Of a DNA stretch of 64,000 nt, positions 22,435 to 32,317 are shown piece after piece. The notes beneath the pieces are model-generated. The model did not search any database. It was not told the origin of the DNA and saw only the letters and a program-made list of their open reading frames with translations. How positions within the stretch are numbered: the first letter of the stretch is position 1; every line of letters starts with the position of its first letter. The translations under genes were made by a program, and so were the position numbers. This stretch comes from Endomychus coccineus (taxonomy: Eukaryota > Arthropoda > Insecta > Coleoptera > Endomychidae). The DNA lies in the NCBI GenBank assembly GCA_958510875.1, contig OY294068.1, positions 161,112,388 through 161,176,387 of the forward strand, given 5' to 3'.

Positions 22435-24320
22435 TGTAATAATCCGACGGATTATTACTTTTGTATTGAGGTCTTTGAATAATATTGATTTAAATTCAAA
22501 TTGAAAATTTTATAAATTATTATATCTTGAACACGATATACCAGACAGACCTGGCGACGGTAATCTGAGACCTCTTTTCCGTATCATTGGTCGGTCAGCC
22601 ATGAACCATGCTTCGCAAACGTGGCAAAGTACGCGGTCAACGGTACTAGTTTTTTCCTGAGTCAGGAAAAGTCCACGTGGACTTGAGTAGACCCGTCACT
22701 GACAATTCTTTTGCCTAGTCTGATTCCTATTGGCTGCTGGTATAAATTATGGGTGGGACATGCTCCCGGTTTTCTAAGTTAAACATATTTTCTAAGATTG
22801 AGCGTGAGGCGGCCCCCCCGCTTCAATGGTTTCATAAAAACTAATTACTTTGAGGAAAAAAGGCAGTTCTCACCATCTACTCAGTAGTTCTTAACTACCT
22901 ACTTGTTCGGTAAGTCAGCTTGCTTTATGTCCACAGGGATGTTCTCTTGTTGCATTAAATCAAATCAATTAATATCATGTTGTCAAGATTTAGACAAACT
23001 GAATGCCAGAAATTTATAGAGATTAAATTAATTCATCAATTTGTGTCCATTGCAACAAGGGTTATACATCCCTGGCGGGCTAAAGCAGCGCTGGACTTCT
23101 TCGCGTCTTCCGCGTCACGCGTAAAGTGTTTGTTCCCCTTTTTAAACATCCTTTTTGTGACAATTTTTCTATCATAATAAATGTGACCCGACGTAGAAAT
23201 CGAGTGTTAAAATCCTTTGTGCGTTATTACTACAAGGGGTTCGAGACGAAATGGAGTATTTGACCAACAGGGTAAGTGCATTTTGATTGCCAAAGAACAA
23301 GTGTTATATTGACATCAACCTCGGAATCGGCAACATAATATAAGGTGGTTATTTAACCTTCAGATCACGGTCCGCCCGCCAAGGTATATTATTTAATGTA
23401 TGTGTATGTTATCTATCTTTTTGCCATTTGGGCTATTTCAAGTGTTCTATACAAATTCCGCTTAACGGAGATCCCTCAGGTGCTATGATAGAGTATCATG
23501 TCGTTAGGTTTACCCCGGCTTCCTAGAAAGGGAGGTATCATTTAACTTTGAACATTATTTATCCATTATCGGTGTGATCGAGCGTGAAATCGATCATTGT
23601 TCCGTGTGTACTAATTAGCCTTCCATTTGATTCAAACTCTCCAGAGATCCTGGTAGGAACTCGCTAGCTGGCGAAAAGGGTGAAACCTAGCGACATCGAT
23701 AATTCCCCAGGTTCACCCTTAGGGTCAACCTGAACTGGACATCTTTTATATTCACGTATCATTCCCTTTGCTAAATTTTGTTTTGATCTTTTGATCGTTT
23801 TGTTAGATTTCGATGTACTAAATTTCGTTTTGTTGTAATCAATATACATTTATTATTTAATTTGATTAACGAGTTTAATTAGTAATTCCTAATCACCTCT
23901 CAGCGAAATACGACCTTTAGAGTTCACGCTTGAATAGATATAAAGATATAAGAGTAGGTAATTGAACGAGGTGGTCCCTTGGAAGGGATCGCGGCCTCAT
24001 AGTCAAAAACAGCTTCTAGGTGAGCTGAAATATACACCTAGTGGTGGCAGCTTAAAAGAACCTCAAGGGTATACGGATCAACTAAGATCTTCGATACCCG
24101 AGCAGGTTCCAACAAACATCTTAATTTATATAACACGTCGATGAGGTATTAACGCTACCTGAAATAATACCCAGACGACGGTGACAAGTTCAAGTATCAC
24201 GAGCAGTGAGACAGGATTTCGAACCTATTCACTTATTTGGGAAATATTAAATCTAGAGCAATCTGGAGTAGGTTCGAGGTTATTATTACAAACAAACACA
24301 ACGCTCGGCGGAACGTTACA
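22435..24320 (+). repeat. 3' LTR
   Basis: 1,886 bp, same length as the 5' LTR. TATAAAT is at 22,741 and AATAAA at 23,176-23,181, each offset by exactly 6,667 from the left copy. The differences I see by eye are about eight single transitions. Confidence 0.93.
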
Positions 24321-24435
24321 AGGTATTTCTATATGCCTTCAAAGCTTCAAGAAAAAGTCCAATGCCTATCTCCTTTCCCAACATTCCACCACTGGCTCAC
24401 ACGATGTTCTTCGAACACTATTTGCCTCTCGTGTA
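24321..24435 (+). mobile_element. Non-LTR retrotransposon, copy B, 3' part
   Basis: Rejoining 15,767 to 24,325 restores the phrase Pro-Ser-Glu-Val-Phe across the junction and leads into the usual C-terminal segment of these RTs, with KLQEKVQCLSPF at about 24,340-24,375. The coding trace fades by 24,430. It confirms that the LTR element landed inside a pre-existing retrotransposon. Confidence 0.7.
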
Positions 24436-25131
24436 GTCAAGGTATATGAAAAAAAATAATATCTTTGTTAACAGATAAATATTTCTCTCTAGCTGAGTAT
24501 CGTGGTCAGGGTTACAACGTTGGCATACTCGAAATAGTAGCAACATGAAAACGATTGCAGTCAGTCCAAAGCACTGATAGGACCACACATTAGACGAGAC
24601 TGTTCTCAGTGGAGGAGATGGTTGAAACCGATGCCATACTGGTGACGTAGATGATACATTGGCCGACGGACAACGCGCAAAACACTCTCTGTACAATACG
24701 ACGCTGGGGAAATTCAGAAACTAAATACGAGAATGGTGCTAAACCTTGAGTCATTAACCACATATCCAAACACAGAAGGTGGTTGGTGAACGCTGTTGAA
24801 TGGAAACTGCACCTAGAAGGGTGCAGAGGGTTTCAGGGTAGATATAAAGGCACCTCGCTTGTTCCTTCTTTCATTAATAATAATAATACTTTTCCAAGCT
24901 ATCTAACTATTACCATAGTGCAGACGATCATCCATTTAGAGCTTATTTCCAGTCTCAAACAATTATATTTTTCATGATGTAATAAATATATTTGAATGGA
25001 GCTGTGCGTTACTTTGTGATATTCCATTTTTACAGATAAAAAAAAATTCCCTCTGTTAATATCACTTCATTTAGAAGAAAGTTGATTGCAATTTCGAACT
25101 TTACAGTTCATTATCAAAACGTACAATCAGG
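24436..25131. other. Unassigned spacer
   Basis: Possibly the 3' untranslated part of the split non-LTR element; an ATTAATAATAATAATAC run near 24,872 could be its tail. No gene is supported. Confidence 0.35.
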
Positions 25132-26611
25132 CGAGGAAATAAAGCAGGAAAGGTCGAAAAAAATCGGATGAACAAATTTTGATGATTTTTTTAAACGATT
25201 CAGGAAGTAATTTTTTTCTTCTAATGTGCGTTTTAGCATTTCTACAAAGGAAAATGCATCCCTTCGAATGCACTTTCAGGAGATAATATTACAAATGTCC
25301 AAATGTAGTCAAAATTTTACACTCGGGGGGTTTTTGAAGCCGTTTGAACACGATTCCTGTGTAAGATTTACACTACGACGAACCTGGGGCTCAGGAATTC
25401 CTGGTAATATCGTCGTCTCCAGGGAATTCGCAGAAATACCTTCTGCAAAGGAATTACAGGGAGATTCTCTTGAGCATACGGGTCAAGACCATGATACTCA
25501 ATAGTAACATTGTGCTCAAGATACCCCGATGACCTAGATCAACTCCATGGATTGATTTTTAATATGATCTGAAATGCAACCCAATTCGTCTCTCGTGGGT
25601 TCTTGGGACCGCGGAATGCGATTCCGGTGCTAGATTCGATCTACGATAATAACATTTTTGACATTAAAATATGAAATATTGCAGTATTACTTTTTTCGCA
25701 ATAAGAAAAGCTCAGTAAAGTTTCATTATAGTGCAAACGGTATTTGTTGAATTCTTTGTTGTCGATATCACAGATCTGTTCACTTGATGCTTCGGTGATT
25801 GGTCTGAACTTCAGAAAAGTTAGCAGAAACTTGAAAAACCCCGGAGATACGAATTTGATTTTATTTCAGAGCATATTGAAAAACAATCCATGGAGAGGAC
25901 CTAGGTCATCAGAGTATTCTGACCACCAGGTGACTATTGAAGGTCATGGTCACAACCGGCAACCACAAAAGAACCTCCCTCACAAGTTTCATCCCATTCC
26001 AAAAGATAATTCCACGAATTCACTGGAGACGACGATAGTACCAGGATGTCCTGAGATCCAGGTGCGTGGAAGTTCAAATCTGGCACCGGAATCGTGTTCA
26101 GCGGTCCCTCAAGCCCCAGATAGACGAATCCAGAACATATTGAAAATCAGTCCATGGAGATGACCTAGGTGATCAGGATATCTTAGCACAATGTGAGTAT
26201 TGAGTGTCATGGTTATGACCCGTATGCTCAAGAGAACCTCCATAACAGGTTCCATTTCTTTGCAGAAGGCATTTCTGCGAATTCCCTGGAGACGTTGATA
26301 GACTCGAATGTCCTGAGCCCCAGGTATGTCGTAGTTCAAATCTGACACCGGGATCATGATCAGCGACCCCAAAAACCCCCGGGTGAGAAATTTTAGGTAT
26401 ATTTGGGAATGTTTTCAACATTTTTAATGTTATCTCCTGAAAGTGGATTCAAAGAGATGCATTTTCCTCTGTAGAAATGCTAGAATGCACATTAGGAAAG
26501 AAAAAATGGTAACATTCTTTGTGAATGACTTCCTGAACAATTAAAAAAAATTTCAAAATCGGTTCATCCGATTTTTTTTTAATTCGGCCTATTTTGTGCT
26601 TTATTTCCTCG
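25132..26611. mobile_element. Fold-back-like element with repetitive inverted arms
   Basis: The left arm (25,132 to about 25,590) and right arm (about 26,130-26,611) are long imperfect inverted repeats, opening with CGAGGAAATAAAGCA. Shared inner landmarks are ATCGGATGAAC, TTTCAGGAGATAA, CCTGGGGCTCAGGA and CTCCAGGGAATTCGC and their complements. Next to the right arm a block of about 260 bp is repeated directly (about 25,865-26,120 and 26,120-26,390). Long arms made of tandem modules are the hallmark of fold-back elements. No transposase is visible. Open frames in the arms are by-products. Confidence 0.75.
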
Positions 26612-26769
26612 ACTAAATGAGTAAACTGGAACATAATAGTATTTATATGAAATTTACAATGAATTGAACCGATTCTAAGAATTAATGAAATACATAGCTA
26701 CTAATTGTGTTGAGATAGTAAGCGGTCTAATCCCTTTTCGTTCACTATCACAATACACTCAACATTAGT

Positions 26770-27400
26770 TATAAATTCTGGAGAAATAGGTCACATTAAC
26801 ACTCATGCTTTATATTTCCGTCGCAGAATATTTCTGGTAAGATGCAGGAATCTGCAAGTATTCCCAAATTTCATTAGATCTAAATCGAAGGATAATATGT
26901 TTAGCAAGGTGCAAAATAAGAAGCCGTACGCAAAATTATTGAATTCTATTCAAAAAAATCTTCCAAATTTGTGCATTGAAGAAGCATGCGCCAATGTAGC
27001 AGAGGTTGGAAACAAAATGAAACGCGTTAACCAGTCCTGTTATCTGAATGTTGATAGCAACTTCATCACGCAATTTTTTCAAAATCAGCATAACCATTTC
27101 GAAAAAAATTTCAACAAAATCAAAGCCATTTAATCTAAAAAGATGAATAATTTAATGAAAGACGTAGCTTATGAAGAAAAAACATATCAATGAACAATGG
27201 ATGAAAAACCTAACTGATACAAAAGTTCCGGATGAGGTGCGGCACACGTTAAGCTTAGGTCCGAAATTAGCATTGCCTGATAATAAACAGCTGCCTATCG
27301 ACAATATAATGTAGGGAAAGAAAATTGAATTGAAATTTGTAAAATAAGACGAAAATGTAAAGCATATGTGTTAATGTGACCTATTTCCCGAGAATTTATA
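26770..27400 (+). mobile_element. Nested insertion with inverted ends and Penelope-like N-terminal fragment
   Basis: Inverted repeats of about 44 bp (26,770-26,813 and 27,357-27,400) contain AAATAGGTCACATTAACAC. Between them, an open frame at 26,897-27,133 starts MFSKVQNKKPYAKLLNSIQK. After a stop, frame-shifted sequence near 27,205-27,305 reads NLTDTKVPDEVRHTLSLGPK, which resembles the N-terminal region before the RT in Penelope-like elements. The segment interrupts the left arm of the larger element, so it is the younger insertion. The match is from memory of the family pattern. Confidence 0.55.
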
Positions 27401-28140
27401 CATAATTCATACCTGGTAGTCCAGTCATCCTGGCAAAAATTTGGGTCCAAGAAATTCCAATGGACTTTTTCAACGTATAAGGGGGTATTTTGGTGCGCTA
27501 AACACGATGGTATGGTCCAAATTGAGCTACCGGATACGGAACATCCCGCAAATCGCCGATTTATGGCCATTTTTGGCCATTTTCGGGGTTTTCGAAGATA
27601 TAACAAAATCTATACATTTTTATGAAAATAGTCTGGAGAGCAAAGTTGTAGTGCTTATCAACACCCATCATCTGGTCTAAACTAGATGGCGCTAGCGTTT
27701 GTGGAACTCAAAAAATATGGTCATTTTAATGTGGCAATTTTTGCGTTTTTCGAAGATAGGGCCGAATCTATGCATTTTTATAAAAATAGAGAATGGAGCA
27801 AAGTTATAGTAGTCAAAAATACCCGAAATCTGGTCCAAACTAGATGGCGCTAGCGGCCATGAAACTCAAAATATGGCCGTTTAAGCGTAAAAAAAATTAT
27901 AACTATTTGTCTTTTTTTCACAATAGGACAAAACCTGCGTATTTTTATGCATATAGTCACAGGAACAAATTTATAGTAGTCAGAAATACCAGTAATCTGG
28001 TCCAAACAAGATGGAGTCAGCGGTCATGAAACTCAAAATATGGCCGTGTTAGCGTCAAAAAAATAATAACTGTTGATGATATCTAGCGTCTATATCAGTC
28101 ATTATTTTCTCATGAAGTCTCCCTTTCGATTCAGAATCAA

Positions 28141-28784
28141 CTATGAATATGTTCGGGGAATGAAGTACATTGTCTGTTTTAACGAATTTACAAACTTTTT
28201 TCTTTTGTTTTGGGGTTTTTTTCCTTCTGCAGAAATGAAAAATTCTGAAGTATCTTTAGCGCATATTATACAAAGCTTATCAAATTCAAACCTTGACGGT
28301 GATTGCTCTAATTGACTTGGTCCTTGTATCGGTTCGTCATCATCATTAAAACTTGGGTCATCCGATAAAATAGAAGAATCCTTCCCATAGGTACTACTCA
28401 TAGAAATGTCTTCAGCGCAGAATGACCCATCGATCTAATAAATTGATTAGGTGATTTTGATATTGACACATTAATTATAATAATTATGTATACATAAATA
28501 TATATTATATATACCGTTTCATTGTTTGATTTTTCCATATCAACATCTTGGCCCTCTTCTACTGATTCGTCATCTGGTGGCCAGCATAATTCTAAATTTT
28601 CAAATATTTCTAGACACCTTTCATGTACAACCTTTGTTCGACAATCCTCAATAAACGCTTGTCTCCTATGAACTCGTAGTTTGCGTTCAATTGATGATAA
28701 TGCAATAGCCACTAATTTTGATTCATCGAGGAACACGACCTCACTTGAACTGACTTTCAAACAAAGTAGACACTTGTCCATCAT
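28141..28784 (-). CDS. Predicted two-exon Cys-rich protein inside a long-inverted-repeat element
   Basis: Exon 1 is 28,784-28,515 (90 codons from MMDKCLLC) and exon 2 is 28,434-28,141 (97 codons plus stop). The 80-bp intron has GT...AG ends (GTATAT / TTTATTAG) and is phase 0, so the two open frames join in register to a 187-residue product. Exon 1 has CxxC (residues 5-8), a basic helix-like stretch (IERKLRVHRRQAF), and HERC near residue 54-57, a plausible zinc-binding CxxC...HxxC. Exon 2 is acidic (SFNDDDEP) then has LCIICAKD, a second CxxC, and a Lys/Arg-rich segment. I do not recognise the family. DNA binding is inference. It may be a transposon-borne protein or a captured gene. Confidence 0.6.
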
Positions 28785-29600
28785 GGACCCATCTAGTTAG
28801 GACCAGATTACGGATATTTTTGACTACTATAACTTTGCTCCTATGACTATTTGTATAAAAATGCATAGATTCGGCCCTATCTTCGAAAAACGCAAAAATG
28901 GTCATTTTTGCCACATTAAAATGGCGATATTTTGAGTTTCAAGAACGGTAGCGCCATCTAGTTCAAATCAAATGATGAGTGTTGATAAGCACTACAACTT
29001 TGCTCTCTTGACTATTTTCATAAAAATGTATAGATTTTGTTATATCTTCGAAAAACCCGAAAATGGCCAAAAAATTGCCATAAATTTGTGATTTGCGGCA
29101 TGTTTCGTATCAGGTAGCTCAATTTGAACCATACCATCGTATTAAGCGCACCAAAATACACCCTTATACGTTGAAAAAGTCCATTGGAATTTTTTAGATA
29201 TTTTTGCTGTAGAAAATTTCCCAGGATGACTATGGGTCAAAAATATTTATCTTAACATTAGTAGCTATGAGTACCATTAATTCTTAGAATCGATTCACCT
29301 TATTGTACATTTCGTATATCATGTTTCAGTGTTTTCTCATTGTATGTTTTGATAATGCTATAAAGTTCGAAAATGCAATCAACATTTTTTTTTTAAATAA
29401 AATAATATTTAACAAAGTAAAGTTTCTTCTTTTTATAATTTTCCATTCAGATCGGAGCTGAATGAAAGGAGAAATAAACAACATAGAATACTTCACAACA
29501 TCGTTATATTCCAAATAACTTTACAAAAAATTATCAAAAACGATGCAAAAATATGAACTATAAAGAGCAATATACTACAATATGACATCACAAATATGAG

Positions 29601-30410
29601 TTATTTCAATAATTGTACTTTCGTTTTGACCAATGATTTTGTTGATGGGCAAGTAAGATCAGAACGAGTGCGTATTCTCTTCGATTTCCCTGATCTGACG
29701 AAACATCCTCCACATTTCATTTTCGAACACTTATCTTGCAACCCATTGATATGTGAATCTGTGCATCCGTGATAAACGCCGCCCCGTAATTCCAAGGACT
29801 TCGATGATTTGACGACAGCAGTCATTGGTCTCGGAATCAGCTTATCTACTTGTCGAACCTCTACTGGAAAAATTTTTTCACTCTCCACTAGACTATTGAG
29901 CTTACCCAATTGTATACTGGATTGAGCAGAATCACCAATGTTCTGTGCAGCTACAGGAATTTGATTATTAGGCGATATTGTTGATGGGTTGTTTGGCGTA
30001 CTTATGGCAGAGTTTGGCACAGACGTTCGAATCTGCGGGGGAAGTGGTTGAATCTTCGCGGGAGGATGGTTGACAATGAGATTCGGTTCATATGGCACTG
30101 GTTGCTGCTTCGCATTCGGATAAAAGTTTTGTGGTGGAGGGCACGACCGTCCATTGTCATAGTTTCCTTGATAATAAATCGGTGGATATGGCCCTTGATA
30201 ATACGGACCTGAAGGAACATATCCCACATTGTATTGCATTGGTGGATAATAACAAGGAGGGGGCATATAATTTGGTGGACAAGACATTTGTGAAGGATAA
30301 TTTGGAGGATAAAATGGCACATTACATATCGCAGGTTGGTAAGGTGAGTTTGAGTTTGCAACCGGCATGTTAGAATTATTAGGATACCTTGGAGCCGTCT
30401 GTCCCGCCAT
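29601..30410 (-). CDS. Pro/Tyr-rich protein with LRGG-NGLQD signature (family member 1)
   Basis: Intronless 269-residue ORF. I start at ATG 30,410; the codon before it is GTG and gives no better start. Residues 1-115 are rich in Pro, Tyr, Asn and Cys (repeated YPPN/YYP-type phrases), with no signal peptide and no membrane segment. Residues 203-211 read SKSLELRGG and 222-228 NGLQDKC, followed by KCGGC and a basic tail. The two blocks match those of the gene at 48,754. No clear AATAAA lies downstream; a TTATAT-type variant is near 29,500. I do not know the function. Low-complexity Pro/Tyr sequence fits a structural, eggshell, sperm or condensate-forming protein, but that is speculation. Confidence 0.8.
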   Translation of the reverse strand: MAGQTAPRYPNNSNMPVANSNSPYQPAICNVPFYPPNYPSQMSCPPNYMPPPCYYPPMQYNVGYVPSGPYYQGPYPPIYYQGNYDNGRSCPPPQNFYPNAKQQPVPYEPNLIVNHPPAKIQPLPPQIRTSVPNSAISTPNNPSTISPNNQIPVAAQNIGDSAQSSIQLGKLNSLVESEKIFPVEVRQVDKLIPRPMTAVVKSSKSLELRGGVYHGCTDSHINGLQDKCSKMKCGGCFVRSGKSKRIRTRSDLTCPSTKSLVKTKVQLLK

Positions 30411-30927
30411 CACTTCACGTCAATTTCAAAACTGAATAATTGAATATTTTACTTCTCAAATGTTTCCATTAACTATTTTATTGAAAACCCCGCACAAAAC
30501 TTTCAACTAATCACTTAAATTTCGAGACTGGCATGGAACTTTCAGATTTGACACTGTAAATAATTTATTCTTGGTAACTTGGTTACAATATTCCAATCAA
30601 GAAATGAAACGATTGTTATGTTTCCTTGGCGTGATCAGATTATTACGTATATTTTGATGCAATTCACATAAAATTATCCAACATTACATCTTTGACGTTA
30701 CTTTTATCAACGCTTCAGTCGAGATATTAAATTTACCACCGTAACACGAAACCAAAGCTCTTCTAACTTTTCAAATTTATCCATCCCACGCACGAATAAC
30801 ACGCCACGTTTGCTACATGTTTTAGAAAATTTACTAGATCATACCTGATGGATACAGTTTGTGATACAATATTCAAGGAAACGAAAATGAAATCATGGGA
30901 GTTCATAACTGAATTAATGTTCTCATT
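30411..30927. other. Upstream region of the 29.6-30.4 kb gene
   Basis: No coding or repeat content that I can support. It should hold the minus-strand promoter and 5' leader of the neighbouring gene; I see no convincing TATA box. Confidence 0.4.
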
Positions 30928-31590
30928 CCAGATACCCTTTCCATAAATTCTCACTTGTTACCTGCCAAAAACGTTTCAATAGACTTATTGCCCTCCTTTT
31001 CATTCAGAAGGTGTTTATAGCATTCCTGTTCTTGCCTACATTGGTGAAATAGGTCGTACAATAGCTACTCATGTGAAAGAACATAAGCGCTGTTCAAGAA
31101 TTCGTGACACCAGTAGATCTGTACTTGCAGAACACAAGTTTGACAATAATCATCAAAACCTTTTCGAAAATACTGAAGTCCTGGCCCGAGCCAAAAACTT
31201 CTATTAGCGAAAGATCCTTGCCGCGATAGAAATACTAAAACATCCAAATAATCTTAGCTGTGACTCAGGATATGACCTTCCCAATATTGGGAAACTCATC
31301 CTCGAAAATTCCACTTCGCACATTGTCACACAACGGCAAAGTCAGGTGCCAGAACAGAGTTAACCACCGGAATAAAGGCAGTGAATTGTGAATCGTGGAG
31401 AATTTTGCCCTACAATAAATACCGCTACAGAAACCAGTAGAATAAGTTTCAGTTCAAGCCTAAAGCCTGCCCTGAAGACGCCACCTGTAATGGTTGGCGA
31501 AACGTCGGCATCAAGTCATGCTATTGTGACGCGGAATCCATCAGGAAGCCAAGAATTTTCAAGATTAGCTTCCCGTGGAAGTCTATTATT
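30928..31590 (+). mobile_element. Internally deleted Penelope-like element (copy 2)
   Basis: From ATTCCAGATACCCTTTCCATAA (near 30,928) the sequence matches the 51-kb copy from about 50,495. It then jumps over about 660 bp to the GIY-YIG endonuclease (31,000-31,200), which reads GVYSIPVLAYIGEIGRTIAT and then HVKEHKRCSR. Stops interrupt it. The 3' end (31,450-31,575) has the same TTGGCGAAACGTCGGCATCA arm that forms the palindrome at 8.2-8.4 kb. It lacks most of RT and is dead. Confidence 0.85.
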
Positions 31591-32317
31591 CATGAAATAG
31601 TATAAGCATTAAAACATGAAAGGAATATGATTGTAATGCGTTTCAAAAGCCGTAAAACCTTGGAGGTAATGATATTTTTAACTATAACCTGTTAAAAATA
31701 GATAGATTCTGAAGTGTGAAGTTATTTATCATTGATTGATGTGTGAATTTTGGAATAGTTTCGTTAATACGGTAGGTATACATTTAAATGCATTCAAAAT
31801 ATATGTAGAATAGTGAAATAAAACACATATATGACTTTACCCAACCTCCAAAGTTTAATTGCTTACAATTGTCATGTCACCCAGTGGCATTTTCAGAGAG
31901 AATTATCAACTAAATTAGAAATAGAGATGTCATCCTTCAATACAACAATGCTACAACATAGTATTTACAGAGTTGCCGATATAAATTGTACATTTCTTTA
32001 TTGGACTTGACAGTTCATATATTTGTTGTGAATATGAATTTTAATAAAATTAAACTCCAAAAGTACAGGAACAATGACGTACCGTGCCTTGTAAAGTGCG
32101 AAACGTCTACCTACATTTTTTTCATCAGTATATTACAGTGAAAAATGCATATGTGAATACGTCTATTTATTTATCTCGATGGGACATGAATCTTCGAATA
32201 TAGTAATGTCGATTATTACAGGCAAAATTTCAGTAGTAAAACTGTGAAAACATTGAATGTTGGTGAATAAATGTGTATCGTACTTTATGCTGGTTGAACA
32301 GCAGGTTTCATTCCTAA
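31591..32317. other. Unassigned spacer
   Basis: AT-rich, with no gene or structural repeat that I can support. Confidence 0.35.

Larger units (their letters stand above)
15768..24320 (+). mobile_element. Complete non-autonomous LTR retrotransposon (LARD-like), 8,553 bp
   Basis: Two direct repeats of exactly 1,886 bp bound a 4,781-bp interior. Each starts TGTAATAATCCG and ends GGAACGTTACA. The host carries AGGT on both sides (15,764-15,767 and 24,321-24,324), the 4-bp target duplication. Two bases after the left LTR is a TGG-initial primer-site candidate (17,656), and a purine tract ends the interior (22,420-22,434). These fix the orientation as plus. The interior has no open frame over about 100 codons and no recognisable gag, protease, RT or integrase, so the copy must have moved with help from another element. 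I count about eight LTR differences, all transitions, so the insertion is recent. Confidence 0.93.
26644..29318. mobile_element. Long-inverted-repeat element carrying a two-exon gene
   Basis: The right arm is 28,790-29,318. The left arm is present as 26,644-26,715 plus about 27,412-28,060, interrupted by a nested insertion. The outermost ends match (TATATGAAAT / ATTTCGTATA). The arms contain tandem modules of about 160 bp with GATGGCGCTAGCG and ATGCATTTTTAT..AAATAG; three lie in the left arm, two in the right. Between the arms is one spliced minus-strand gene (28,141-28,784). The layout, long arms around one gene, suggests a DNA transposon, but I do not recognise the gene product as a transposase. 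Confidence 0.7.

Noticed and set aside
15768..24320. Opposite orientation for the LTR element
   Set aside because: Reversing it puts neither a TGG-type primer site nor a purine tract next to the LTRs; both are present in the plus orientation, along with the TATA box.
30092..30373. 93-codon plus-strand frame and the 119-codon minus-strand frame at 30,002-30,361
   Set aside because: Both are shadows of the Pro/Tyr-rich gene at 29,601-30,410.
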